From contig CAYRGG010000034.1 in assembly GCA_964423745.1 (NCBI GenBank), forward strand, positions 1 to 45,831: a stretch of DNA of 45,831 nt, read 5' to 3'. The notes beneath the pieces were generated by a model, which was given only the letters and a program-made list of their open reading frames with translations, made no database searches and was not told the origin of the DNA. Of this stretch, positions 8,196 through 16,517 are shown piece by piece. The translations under genes were made by a program, and so were the position numbers. Positions within the stretch are counted from its first letter, which is position 1, and every line of letters begins with the position of its first letter. The DNA is from CAYRGG01 sp964423745. GTDB lineage: Bacteria > Pseudomonadota > Gammaproteobacteria > Competibacterales > Competibacteraceae.

Positions 8196-8864
8196 AGTAG
8201 CCAAATGGCGCTGACTATATAAAGTTCTCAGGGCCGCACAAGCAGCGCCATAGCCGTTATCAATATTCACCACCGTTAGACCCGGCGCACAACTTGCCAG
8301 AGCGGCACACAAAGCAGTCTCACCACCTGTGGCGATCCCGTAGCCGACGGATGTGGGAATCGCGATAACCAAACCCAGCACGAGACCTGCGATGACGCTA
8401 GGCAAAGCCGCATCCATACCCGCCGCCACCAGCACCACAGGCAACGTTTGTAATTCTTCTACCCGCTCCATAAGCCGCCACAAACCGGCAACCCCTACAT
8501 CTGTGATTTCCTGACAGGCGACGCCATAATAGTAAAGGGTGCGGGCTGCCTCACGGCTGACCGATACATCGGATGTACCTGCAGTGACAACGGCGACCTG
8601 TTGAGAACTCTGTGGCGGGGAGACGGCACCATAAAAAGCGGTACAGGAAACTGCTTCGTAATCTACCAATGCACGATGTTGAGCAGGCAAACTATTGAAT
8701 TGATCGGATCCGAGTCGCGTCAGCAGAAGGGTGAGTTGGCGTTGTTGGGCCTGATTTAAGATGGCTGTTAGTTGGTTGTTGGTCTTATGACTACATAGAA
8801 TCGCCTCATCAAAACCAAGCCGTGAGCGCCGCTGAAAATCAAGATTAATATCGCTGCTAGTCAT
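8163..8864 (-). CDS. larB: LarB, nickel-pincer cofactor biosynthesis (P2CMN synthase)
   Basis: LarB carboxylates and hydrolyses nicotinate adenine dinucleotide to pyridinium-3,5-dicarboxylate mononucleotide, the first step of nickel-pincer nucleotide synthesis. The 233 residues end in an AIR-carboxylase (PurE-like) domain: VVTAGTSDVSVSREAA, ITDVGVAGLWRL, VVLVAAGMDAALPSVIAGL, PTSVGYG, and SCAPGLTVVNIDNGYGAA, where the Cys of SCAPG corresponds to the active-site Cys of the family. Its start overlaps the larE stop by 8 bp, so larC-larE-larB read as one minus-strand operon. Confidence 0.93.
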   Translation of the reverse strand: MTSSDINLDFQRRSRLGFDEAILCSHKTNNQLTAILNQAQQRQLTLLLTRLGSDQFNSLPAQHRALVDYEAVSCTAFYGAVSPPQSSQQVAVVTAGTSDVSVSREAARTLYYYGVACQEITDVGVAGLWRLMERVEELQTLPVVLVAAGMDAALPSVIAGLVLGLVIAIPTSVGYGIATGGETALCAALASCAPGLTVVNIDNGYGAACAALRTLYSQRHLATSNVGKIQPAS

Positions 8865-9687
8865 CAGTCTGGTCTTTTAAAAAAGCGCTGCCCATGCGAT
8901 AGGCTTCAAAGGCAAAGGGTTGTTCTATACCGGCTGACCGGCACATGGCTTGTATCATTGCGCTGAGGTCAATTTTGTCAGTGTTTGACAGTGCCTGTAA
9001 GCTTTCTTGATCGAGTTCCACAACGACACCGGTTTTGCGCAGCCGACAACGTACCGTTTGTGGGCTCAGCCGTTTGCTGAGATAACGTTCCACCCGATGA
9101 ATCAGACCGAGGGCATTGGCTTGAATAGGTATTCCCGTTTCGACACGGCTGGAAAGACAGGGCGCAGCGGGTAGCTCGGCTACATCAACGAGACCTAAAT
9201 AACGCGCCATGTGCCGAATGGTGGTTTTATCGATGTTAGCCTCCACAAAGGGATGGCGGACGCCATGGTTGCTGGCGGCTTGTAGACCCGGTCGGTAGTC
9301 TTTGAGATCGTCCAAGTTAGCCCCCGATAAGACCGTCGCTTGAGGATCTTTATGCGCCAGGATAGCTTGATAGAGATTCGTTTTACAGTAAAAACAACGA
9401 TCCACCGGGTTTGCCAAATAGTGTTGATCGTTAAATTCGCCAGCCTCCAATACCACCAGCCGCCAACCTTTTTGGTCCGCATAGTGACGCACCCGCGTGG
9501 TGGCCTCGGTGGGTACCGCCGCAGATACCGCATGGAAAAGGGTTGCTTTAGAACCCACTACCCGGTGAGCGACAAGACTCAAGGTCATGCTGTCCACACC
9601 GCCGCTCACCGCGATGGCCAACGGACTCAAATCCCGTAAAACCGTCTCCAAGTCGTCAAGCTTATCGGTTACGTCAGACATCATCAT
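8857..9687 (-). CDS. larE: LarE, sulfur transferase of nickel-pincer cofactor synthesis
   Basis: LarE adenylates P2CMN and inserts sulfur to make the dithiocarboxylate intermediate. The PP-loop SGGVDS lies at residues 28-33. Three cysteines, C98 and C101 (RCFYCK) and C177 (AAPCLSSR), are positioned as in LarE proteins that bind a [4Fe-4S] cluster and use it to carry sulfur. Lactobacillus-type LarE instead sacrifices the single Cys equivalent to C177. I therefore infer the catalytic, cluster-dependent type. The gene overlaps larC by 14 bp and larB by 8 bp. The 276-aa length is normal. Confidence 0.94.
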   Translation of the reverse strand: MMMSDVTDKLDDLETVLRDLSPLAIAVSGGVDSMTLSLVAHRVVGSKATLFHAVSAAVPTEATTRVRHYADQKGWRLVVLEAGEFNDQHYLANPVDRCFYCKTNLYQAILAHKDPQATVLSGANLDDLKDYRPGLQAASNHGVRHPFVEANIDKTTIRHMARYLGLVDVAELPAAPCLSSRVETGIPIQANALGLIHRVERYLSKRLSPQTVRCRLRKTGVVVELDQESLQALSNTDKIDLSAMIQAMCRSAGIEQPFAFEAYRMGSAFLKDQTDD

Positions 9688-10837
9688 GGCCTTCTTTATA
9701 GCGTTGCAAAATCATTTGTGCGGCCTTCTCACGGACATGTTTGCGTACCGCGAAGCCACCTTCGGTTTGCATGACGGAGTGGATGTCGGTTTTGCACGTC
9801 ACGATGCCCTGGGGGCGCCGGGCGACTTTCACTTGCAGTGATTGGTCAGCGTCGTCAACCGTTTCCAAGCGCCGTTCCAGGACTGCTCGCTGAATAATTT
9901 GCCAACGGAGTCCTAATGTGGTGGTCTCGATAAAACAACGACTAATCACCGCGTCGAGAGCTTGCGGCTGTGCAAGCAGTTGAATCTGTGTTGTCAGACG
10001 TCCCTGTTTGCCAAAGGCAGCCAGCTGAATAACATCGATAACACCGGCAAATTGCCGTAAATAGGCAAGACCAACCGCTAAATCTTCTGCGGTTTGATCG
10101 TCTATTTCAAAGGTGATCACCGCCACCTGGTCCGCGTGATATTGGGTTGCGGTTTCCAGAACCATAACCCGCAACATATTGGGTAAATCGGCAAATTGCT
10201 TAGTCCCAAAACCCATACCGGTGCGCCCGAGCACCAGGGGGTCTTTGGAAAAACGCGGCGTAGGGGAAAGGTAGTTTAAAATCGCCGCACCAGTGGGAGT
10301 GACCCGCTTACCGTCACGGCCATCGTCGCACACCAAAAAACCTTCTAAAAGCCGTACCGTAGCGGGGGCGGGAACCGGGAGGATGCCATGGGCCGTGCGC
10401 ACTTGTCCAGAACCTAAGGGCAACAGTGACGTAGACCAGTGGTCAACCTGCAATTGATCGATTAAAAAGGCGCTTGCCACAATATCGGCGATAGAATCCC
10501 AGGCACCCACTTCATGGAAATGGACGTCGTCTGCATTAACGCCATGAACTGCGCCCTCGGCCTGGGCCAGAAGGGTAAAAATAGCGATAGCGCCATCTTT
10601 AACCCCACTTGGTAGATTTGATGTTTGCAATTGCACCCGTAAATCCCGGAAACAGGTTGCTGAATTTTTATGGGATGGTTGGGAATTACTGACCCGGTAC
10701 TGGGTTCCTTGTAGACCATGGTCGCGGTGGGATCGAGGTGCTGCCGTTACCGTATCGGGTAGACCTGCAAGGTTTAACAGGCGGGGTAACTCCTGCCCCA
10801 GCTCAGGCCAGGCATCTAGGATTGCGGCTACAAACAT
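9674..10837 (-). CDS. larC: LarC, nickel insertase, missing its extreme N terminus
   Basis: LarC inserts nickel into the pincer nucleotide in a CTP-dependent reaction. The 387 residues contain VHFHEVGAWDSIADIV, PLGSGQVRTAHGILPVPAPAT, TPTGAAIL, GMGFGTKQF and a C-terminal nucleotide-binding half. It is a single frame, unlike the frameshifted larC1/C2 of Lactobacillus. Family members normally begin about a dozen residues earlier with a strand followed by GG/GAS-GDM; here the reading frame upstream of GDM leads directly into a DUF362 gene (junction near 10840-10850). The only nearby start is the Met of GDM at 10837. It overlaps the TAG of the DUF362 stump, which could allow coupled re-initiation. 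Whether the product is active is uncertain. Confidence 0.88.
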   Translation of the reverse strand: MFVAAILDAWPELGQELPRLLNLAGLPDTVTAAPRSHRDHGLQGTQYRVSNSQPSHKNSATCFRDLRVQLQTSNLPSGVKDGAIAIFTLLAQAEGAVHGVNADDVHFHEVGAWDSIADIVASAFLIDQLQVDHWSTSLLPLGSGQVRTAHGILPVPAPATVRLLEGFLVCDDGRDGKRVTPTGAAILNYLSPTPRFSKDPLVLGRTGMGFGTKQFADLPNMLRVMVLETATQYHADQVAVITFEIDDQTAEDLAVGLAYLRQFAGVIDVIQLAAFGKQGRLTTQIQLLAQPQALDAVISRCFIETTTLGLRWQIIQRAVLERRLETVDDADQSLQVKVARRPQGIVTCKTDIHSVMQTEGGFAVRKHVREKAAQMILQRYKEGHDDV

Positions 10838-11133
10838 ATCGCCGGTTTTGGATTAGTGTTGGCGGCCCGTTCAGGAGCTACATCCCACCCCATATTGGGT
10901 TTAACCACAACGGTTTGGCCTTTTTTTACAAACCCTTGCATACCGCCTAACAAGTCGATACCACGATCAAAAAGCTTGTCGGGTTCGGCATTTTTTAGGG
11001 CGACTAGATCGTAGGCAGGAGAAGTAGTGGGTGCGGCATTGAGAATACGGGGAAAATGACTGCCGAGGGATAGGGTGGTGCTCATCCATACGCTGGAACC
11101 TAAGGATGATTTTAAGAAGGTTCGGCGTTTCAT
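10828..11133 (-). pseudogene. DUF362 protein, N-terminal fragment with TAT signal, truncated at larC junction
   Basis: The frame starts MKRRTFLKSSLG, a twin-arginine signal with an Ala-rich end near residue 34 (ILNAAP). It then reads as the start of an exported DUF362 protein: VALKNAEPDKLFDRGIDLLG and GQTVVVKPNMGWDVAPERAANTNP. Right after ANTNP, where the family continues for some 200 residues, it runs into larC sequence out of frame and stops at TAG (10828-10830). The gene therefore keeps only about 95 native codons. DUF362 proteins carry ferredoxin-like or metal-binding features in some lineages; nothing functional is left here beyond the exported N-terminal domain. Confidence 0.8.
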
Positions 11134-11420
11134 AGGGGCTTGCCTTTGCAGTTGCCAGAAACATTGTCTATTGTAACGCGCTTGCCAACGCCGAAACAGA
11201 CAGACAGTTCACTTTTGTTGGCTATAACGATGTAAAAGGTCTAAGGTCTCAAGTAACCGATGTTTATTCCGAAAAACGCTGTGAATACATCCTTGTACGC
11301 TTGATGGGGGTATTCTTAACGCCGACATTTTCTTCATAAACACCGATCACTTGAGTCTTATTTCATGGTAAGTAAACGCATATTGTTAAGTTCGGATTTA
11401 ATCAATAAAACCATAACCCT

Positions 11421-11885
11421 ATGTTCCATATTGCATTGCATGAACCTCGCATAGCCCCCAACACGGGCAACATTATCCGATTGATCGCCAATAATGGCTG
11501 TTTTCTGCATTTAGTCGAGCCGATGGGCTTTGATCTGGAAGAAAAGAAATTGCGCCGTGCTGGTTTGGATTATCGTGATCTAGCCAAGGTAAACCGGCAC
11601 GCCAACTATCAAGCTTTTCTCAAGGAAGTTGCTGGACGGCGCCTATTCGCTTGTACCACTAAAGGCAGTCGTCCCTATGATCAAGCTCGTTTTCAAGCTG
11701 GTGATGTGTTGCTGTTTGGCTCGGAAACGGCAGGTTTGCCAGCCGATATATTAGAAAGTTTTTCTCCTAGCCATCGCCTGAGGATTCCTATGCTGAAGAC
11801 CAGTCGTAGTTTGAATCTATCGAATGCCGTCGCTATTGTGAGTTATGAAGCGTGGCGTCAATTAGGTTTTACAGGTGGAATCTAA
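11421..11885 (+). CDS. trmL: tRNA (cytidine(34)-2'-O)-methyltransferase TrmL
   Basis: This SPOUT-class enzyme methylates the wobble ribose of tRNA-Leu isoacceptors using SAM. The 154-aa length matches YibK/TrmL. Visible motifs are HEPRIAPNTGNIIRL, KLRRAGLDY, the SPOUT motif GSETAGLP, and IPML..SRSLNLSNAVAIV, which forms the trefoil-knot cofactor pocket. The gene stands alone, divergent from the DUF362/lar cluster, and is followed by IS debris. Confidence 0.95.
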   Translation: MFHIALHEPRIAPNTGNIIRLIANNGCFLHLVEPMGFDLEEKKLRRAGLDYRDLAKVNRHANYQAFLKEVAGRRLFACTTKGSRPYDQARFQAGDVLLFGSETAGLPADILESFSPSHRLRIPMLKTSRSLNLSNAVAIVSYEAWRQLGFTGGI

Positions 11886-12050
11886 TAGGACTTACACATG
11901 AAAAGGGGCTTGATGATTCGATATACAAATTCTCTCGTGCGCCACTAGCTTGCTTGCCCAACACATACAAACTTTTATTGATTTGGTATAAGCACTTACC
12001 ACCTATCAATTTCGCATGATGTCATAAAAAGGCGGTAAAGACAGGTCATT

Positions 12051-12372
12051 TTAAAGACATCGTCTTAGGCGAGGCAGTCCGTGCTTGAACGACGACACTG
12101 CACTGCGATAGTGTTTTCTAAAACGCCAGTGGTTGTGGTCGGGCTGGGTGTGAGTTTTTTGTCCAGTGGGCTTGGGCACTGGAGGACCTCGTCGCGACCA
12201 ATGTGTACACACCAATACAGGGCTAAAGTCATGATCAGAATCAGGTGTTCTAGCCGATCGGCATGGTGTAGCTGGGAGTCGTCGAGGTTGAAGCCGCAAC
12301 TTTTGAAGTCCGAGAAAGTAGGCTCAATGGCCCACCGAACGCCATAGTCGAGCACCGCTCTTACTGTGTTTT
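12051..12372 (-). pseudogene. IS4-type transposase remnant, C-terminal part with frameshift
   Basis: Reading minus from about 12372, TVRAVLDYGVRWAIEPTFSD is followed by KSCGFNLDDSQLHHADRLE and LILIMTLALYWCVHIGR. These are the conserved C-terminal segments of IS4-family DDE transposases, including the YxxRWxIE region around the catalytic Glu. The frame is lost at a run of six A (minus strand; plus 12155-12160) and resumes in another frame as THTQPDHNHWRFRKHY to RLRRCL. The N-terminal two thirds are missing, cut immediately 5' of lpxR. No intact terminal inverted repeats were identified. Confidence 0.8.
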
Positions 12373-12381
12373 AGAGAATTT

Positions 12382-13386
12382 ATGAGACATAATTTGAAAG
12401 CACAATGTTGTTGTCTAAAAAGAATGCTTTTGCTGGGTATGCTAACCACAGCCAATGGGATTAATGCAGAAGAAACCAGTGGCACCTGGAATCTTATTGT
12501 CGAAAACGATACATTTACTGATACCGATCGCCATTACACCAGCGGTGTGCAATTGTCTTATCTATCAGGTGAAGACCGATTGCCGCGTTGGCTGCGAATA
12601 GCAGCGGATTTGTTACCGGGTATCCACGAACAGGCCGGATTACGTGCTGGTTTTCAACTGGGTCATAGTATTTTTACACCGGACAACACGGAAACGACGG
12701 TGTTTTTATCCAACGAACGCCCTTATGCTGGTTGGTTATACGGCGGTGTGGCGGTGGTGGCGGAAAACGATAGAGGTATCGATACTTGGTTACTTAATCT
12801 CGGCATTGTCGGTTCTTCAGCGCAAGGCGAGGAAGTGCAAAACGGTGTCCACGAACTGATCGGTTCGCCGGAAGCGGAGGGCTGGGACAATCAAATTGAG
12901 AATCAATTTGCCGGTGCATTAATTTACGAACATCGCTGGCGTAATTTATGGCAGTCTGATGCCATTGGGCTCGGTGTTGATTTTAACCCCCACGTCGGTT
13001 TTAGCTTAGGCAACATTGGCACTTATGGGAATATTGGCGCGACCTTACGGTTTGGTGATGATCTGGATGTAGATTTTGGTCCGCCGCGGATACGCCCGAG
13101 TCTACCCGGCTCTGGCTACTTTGCACCCCGCGATGAGTTTGCCTGGTATGCCTTTATCGGTGTGGATGGACGTGCGGTGGGTTATAATCTATTCCTTGAA
13201 GGGGATACTCGTAGAAAGCGTAACGAGATCGATATCAAGCCTCTGGTTGCCGATGCCCAAATCGGGTTGGTGGTCATGTTTCGCAAGGTTCGGTTGGGAT
13301 ATACCTATATTTATCGTACCAAAGAGTTCGCTGGACAAAATCAACCTGATCAGTTTGGGTCATTGTCGCTATCGATTAAATTTTAG
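12382..13386 (+). CDS. lpxR: LpxR-family lipid A 3'-O-deacylase (DUF2219 outer-membrane barrel)
   Basis: LpxR removes the 3'-acyloxyacyl chain of lipid A at the outer membrane. The 334-aa protein has a signal peptide (hydrophobic 15-22, cleavage near INAEE) and the family signature ENDTF..TDRHYTSG just after it, containing the Asn-Asp and Thr residues of the active site. SNERPYAGWLYGG and repeated amphipathic strands follow, and it ends in SLSIKF with the C-terminal Phe needed for barrel assembly. The start lies only 10 bp from the IS remnant, so the promoter may be IS-derived. Confidence 0.88.
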   Translation: MRHNLKAQCCCLKRMLLLGMLTTANGINAEETSGTWNLIVENDTFTDTDRHYTSGVQLSYLSGEDRLPRWLRIAADLLPGIHEQAGLRAGFQLGHSIFTPDNTETTVFLSNERPYAGWLYGGVAVVAENDRGIDTWLLNLGIVGSSAQGEEVQNGVHELIGSPEAEGWDNQIENQFAGALIYEHRWRNLWQSDAIGLGVDFNPHVGFSLGNIGTYGNIGATLRFGDDLDVDFGPPRIRPSLPGSGYFAPRDEFAWYAFIGVDGRAVGYNLFLEGDTRRKRNEIDIKPLVADAQIGLVVMFRKVRLGYTYIYRTKEFAGQNQPDQFGSLSLSIKF

Positions 13387-13405
13387 TGCTAGATGATTTT
13401 ATCTT

Positions 13406-13424
13406 CTGACCGTTTTGAGGTCAG
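13406..13424 (+). terminator. Weak stem-loop after lpxR
   Basis: CTGACC (13406-13411) and GGTCAG (13419-13424) form a six-pair stem with a GTTTTGA loop, 20 bp past the lpxR stop. No T-run follows on the plus strand, so intrinsic termination would be weak at best. Confidence 0.3.
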
Positions 13425-13516
13425 TAACCAAAAAAAGCTCTATCCGTACAAATATGATTGTTTTTTGGATGTTTTAAATCGTCCGTCAAATATTAACGGC
13501 TGAGGTGAAACTTAAG

Positions 13517-14524
13517 ATGACGATACCGAAAACAATGCACGCCATGGTATTAGAAGCGCTTAAACAGCCGTTGATCTACAAGGATGTACTCGTCCCACGA
13601 CCTAATCCAGAACAGGTTTTAATTAAAGTTCATGCCTGTGGCGTATGTAGGACTGATCTTCATATTTTAGACGGCGAATTGACCGACGCTAAATTACCTC
13701 TGATTTTAGGGCATGAAATCGTTGGCAGTGTCGTCGACGTTGGCTCCGAGATTAAAAAATTTCGTGTTGGAGACCGGGTGGGTGTGCCTTGGTTGGGCTA
13801 TACCTGTGGCGTTTGTCGATACTGCCAAGGAGGTCAAGAAAATTTGTGTGATCAGCCTCGCTTTACGGGCTATACCCTGGATGGCGGCTATGCAGAATAC
13901 ACAGTGGCCTATGAAAAATATTGTTTTAAGCTTCCAGAGCACTATGGTGATGCCAATGTTGCGCCGTTGCTTTGTGCTGGATTAATTGGTTACCGGACTT
14001 ACCGTTTGGCTGGCGAACAGGTAGAGCATTTAGGGATTTACGGATTTGGTGCAGCCGCCCATATCATTGCTCAGGTGGCTGTCTATCAAGGAAAAAAGGT
14101 TTACGCATTCACCAAACCGGGGGATGTTCAAGGACAAGATTTTGCACGTCGGCTCGGCGCTGTGTGGGCGGGTGACGCAGGGGAACATCCGCCCGAGACA
14201 CTAGATGCCGCCATGATCTTTGCGCCTGTTGGCTCCTTGATCGTGGAAGCGTTACGTGCAACGTGCAAAGGTGGCGTAGTGGTTAGCGGCGGCATACATA
14301 TGAGTGATATTCCGAGTTTTCCGTACCGCCTGCTTTGGGAGGAGCGGATTATCCGTTCGGTTGCCAATTTGACGCGCCGTGATGGTGACGAGTTTCTTGC
14401 AATTGCTCCCCAAGTGCCTGTCAAAACCAAAATCAATTTATTTTCTCTGCAACAAGCTAACAAAGCTCTTGGTAGTTTGCGCAAAGGCTACATTGAGGGT
14501 GCCGCCGTTTTACAGATGACGTAA
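13517..14524 (+). CDS. Zinc-dependent alcohol dehydrogenase (MDR family)
   Basis: This is a medium-chain Zn/NAD(P) alcohol dehydrogenase of the AdhA-like subgroup. Catalytic zinc ligands lie in CGVCRTDLH and GHE, the four structural-zinc cysteines in TCGVCRYCQGGQENLC, and the Rossmann turn is GFGAAAH. The ATG at 13517 gives 335 aa and is preceded by GAGGTG at 8-nt spacing; a GTG at 13505 would overlap that SD sequence. The substrate cannot be read from sequence; primary alcohols or aldehydes are typical of the subgroup. It is monocistronic and followed by an AT-rich spacer. Confidence 0.92.
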   Translation: MTIPKTMHAMVLEALKQPLIYKDVLVPRPNPEQVLIKVHACGVCRTDLHILDGELTDAKLPLILGHEIVGSVVDVGSEIKKFRVGDRVGVPWLGYTCGVCRYCQGGQENLCDQPRFTGYTLDGGYAEYTVAYEKYCFKLPEHYGDANVAPLLCAGLIGYRTYRLAGEQVEHLGIYGFGAAAHIIAQVAVYQGKKVYAFTKPGDVQGQDFARRLGAVWAGDAGEHPPETLDAAMIFAPVGSLIVEALRATCKGGVVVSGGIHMSDIPSFPYRLLWEERIIRSVANLTRRDGDEFLAIAPQVPVKTKINLFSLQQANKALGSLRKGYIEGAAVLQMT

Positions 14525-15215
14525 TAGGCCATACGGTTAACGCTAAATGACCGAGTTACGAAACAGTTTAAAGTTCAATATTTATTTCTAAAACTTTTAA
14601 CTAATATTAACATCAACAATTAATGCTGCTCATCTAATCCTTTCTTATTGTTAGTTATTAGAATTATTGCTGCTCGTTCCAAAAGTTGCCGTAAATACCT
14701 CCTTTTATTAGTTATTAGAATTATTGCTGCTCGTTCCAAAAGTTGCTGTAAATACCTCCTTCGCGAAGGCTTCAAGACGGTCGCCCTGTCCGTCGACGCT
14801 GCTTGCAAGAGCAGTGATAATCCTGTTTTTGCATAATTCAACATTATAAATTTTTTATAAAGTTGATAAAAGTATGGCTCAAGGATAAGAAACTTATCCT
14901 GTGAAAAAAGAATATTTTCAAATTTATAAATTACACATTTTAACAAATATTTATTAAATCCTTTTGGTTTTATGGGTTTAATATGTTTTTAAAAATAAAC
15001 ATAAATGATTTAAGTTTATCGTTAATTGAGGTACAAATTTTTACAACTTTATTAGTTTTTAAAATTTACAATAACGACTTATCTTTCTATATAAAAATCG
15101 ATATTAGTTAATTCAATATATTAAAAAAGTTATTAAGATTAAATGCTGATTTTGATATTAAAGTAATTGATATTTATTTAGGAATAGACGGTAGGAACAG
15201 AGAGTCTAAAAACCA
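14525..15215. other. AT-rich gene-free spacer before the glycosyltransferase island
   Basis: No convincing gene is seen in about 690 bp. It contains the 57-bp tandem repeat at 14651-14761 (listed separately), a more GC-rich patch at 14761-14820, and then roughly 390 bp of very AT-rich DNA with stops in all frames. On the minus strand the GC-rich patch reads RIITALASSVDGQGDRLEAF, then AKEVFTATFGTSS and a stop. This looks like the end of a lost gene, without a start. Confidence 0.5.
14651..14761. repeat. 57-bp tandem repeat, two copies
   Basis: Copy 1 (14651-14704) and copy 2 (14708-14761) begin TTAGTTATTAGAATTATTGC and end AAATACCTCCTT, differing at one base (GCCGTAAA versus GCTGTAAA). The period is 57 bp, or 19 codons. 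On the minus strand each copy carries AAGGAGGTATTTAC, an SD-like sequence. One copy also encodes the end of the minus-strand remnant described for this spacer, so a tail of a lost gene appears to have been duplicated. Confidence 0.85.
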
Positions 15216-16493
15216 ATGAAAGGAATAGAAGACAGCAAAATGCGTCGTGCGATCCTCGAAGAAGTCGGGTTGGGCATGTCCTCGAAAAGCCAAGATAACA
15301 CACTAAAACCGATGGTTGCTTATCTTGTTAATGTCTATCCCAAAGTAAGCCATAGCTTCATCCGCCGGGAAATTGCAGCACTTGAAGCGCAGGGATTGCG
15401 TGTAGCACGTTTTTCCATTCGTCGGTCAACAGAATTAGTGGATTCGGCTGATCTTGAAGAAGCCAAGACTACTACCGTATTACTGGAAATGGGATTAATT
15501 GGTTTGGGGCGTGCAGTGGTCGGCGTGTTTATTAAATACCCTGCAGCTTGGTTTCGTACTCTAAGATTAGTGCTCCGTGTGGGTTATGGCTCCGATAGCG
15601 GATTACTAAAACATTTTATTTATTTTGCTGAGGCTTGTGGATTGTCCCAAACACTACTTCAGCTTGGTGTTACGCATTTGCATGCACACTTTGGCACCAA
15701 TCCGACGGACGTTGCCATGTATGTAAATTCTCTGACGGGTTTGACTTATAGCTTTACTGTTCACGGTCCTGAGGAATTTGATAAGCCAAACACTCTCCGC
15801 TTAACCGAAAAAATTCGCCGAGCCCGCTTTGTTTTGGGTATTTCAAATTTTGGTCGCAGCCAACTGTTACGTTGGGTTGAGTATAGCGAGTGGCTTAAGG
15901 TTCAGGTAATCCGTTGTGGATTAGATACCCAATTTCTGAATGCCCCCTTAACTACGGTACCGAGGACACCAAGATTGGTATGTATCGGGCGTCTCTGTGA
16001 ACAAAAAGGTCAACTACTGCTGCTACAAGCTGCAGCTAAAGTGGCTCACGAAGGACGCAGGTTTGAATTGATACTGGTCGGTGATGGTGAACTGCGTGAA
16101 ACCATCGAGCAACAGATTATTGACCTGCAGTTAGAAAATTACGTGACTGTTACCGGTTGGCAGTCCAACGAACAGGTCCGTGATTGGCTGCAAAGTTCTC
16201 GTGCTTTGGTTTTACCAAGCTTTGCAGAAGGATTGCCCGTAGCCATTATGGAGGCGTTAGCAATGGGTCGACCTGTGATCAGCACTTATATTGCGGGTAT
16301 TCCAGAATTGCTAACCCCAAAATGTGGTTGGATCATACCAGCAGGTTCAGTGGATAAATTGGTCAAAGCGATGACTGAAGTGCTCGATTCCACAACCAAG
16401 ACATTGACAATAATGGGTCGAGTCGGTCGAGAGCAGGTGCAACAGTCTCATAATGCCAAGATTGAAGCGAGTAAGCTGGCAAAACTATTATAA
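15216..16493 (+). CDS. GT4-family glycosyltransferase, exopolysaccharide type
   Basis: This is a retaining GT-B glycosyltransferase, related to the colanic-acid/EPS GT4 enzymes that add a sugar to a lipid-linked oligosaccharide on the cytoplasmic face. YLVNVYPKVSHSFIRREI is at the N terminus, HLHAHFGTNPTDVA and FTVHGPEEFD are in the acceptor domain, and VCIGRLCEQKGQ and the E-x7-E motif (EGLPVAIMEALAMGRPV) are in the donor domain. The 425-aa ATG start follows AGAGAG; a shorter start at MVAYLVN is possible. It pairs with the GT2 gene 24 bp downstream in an AT-rich island, which suggests acquisition from outside. Confidence 0.9.
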   Translation: MKGIEDSKMRRAILEEVGLGMSSKSQDNTLKPMVAYLVNVYPKVSHSFIRREIAALEAQGLRVARFSIRRSTELVDSADLEEAKTTTVLLEMGLIGLGRAVVGVFIKYPAAWFRTLRLVLRVGYGSDSGLLKHFIYFAEACGLSQTLLQLGVTHLHAHFGTNPTDVAMYVNSLTGLTYSFTVHGPEEFDKPNTLRLTEKIRRARFVLGISNFGRSQLLRWVEYSEWLKVQVIRCGLDTQFLNAPLTTVPRTPRLVCIGRLCEQKGQLLLLQAAAKVAHEGRRFELILVGDGELRETIEQQIIDLQLENYVTVTGWQSNEQVRDWLQSSRALVLPSFAEGLPVAIMEALAMGRPVISTYIAGIPELLTPKCGWIIPAGSVDKLVKAMTEVLDSTTKTLTIMGRVGREQVQQSHNAKIEASKLAKLL

Positions 16494-16517
16494 AGAATCT
16501 CAAGGAGTTGAAAACAA

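Noticed and set aside
9674..10837. Programmed frameshift in larC as in Lactobacillus
   Set aside because: The gene is one continuous frame through both LarC1 and LarC2 halves; the only defect is at the 5' end.
12155..12160. Programmed frameshift at the A6 run of the IS4 transposase
   Set aside because: IS4-family transposases are single-frame and the gene is already truncated, so decay is simpler.
14641..14761. CRISPR-like array
   Set aside because: The two repeat units are 54 bp with a 3-bp spacer, and no cas genes are in the window.
14620..14946. 108-aa minus-strand frame spanning the 57-bp repeat
   Set aside because: Its repeated LLERAAIILITN segment is simply the tandem DNA repeat read in one frame. 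It has no SD, and the better frame through the upstream part is a different one.
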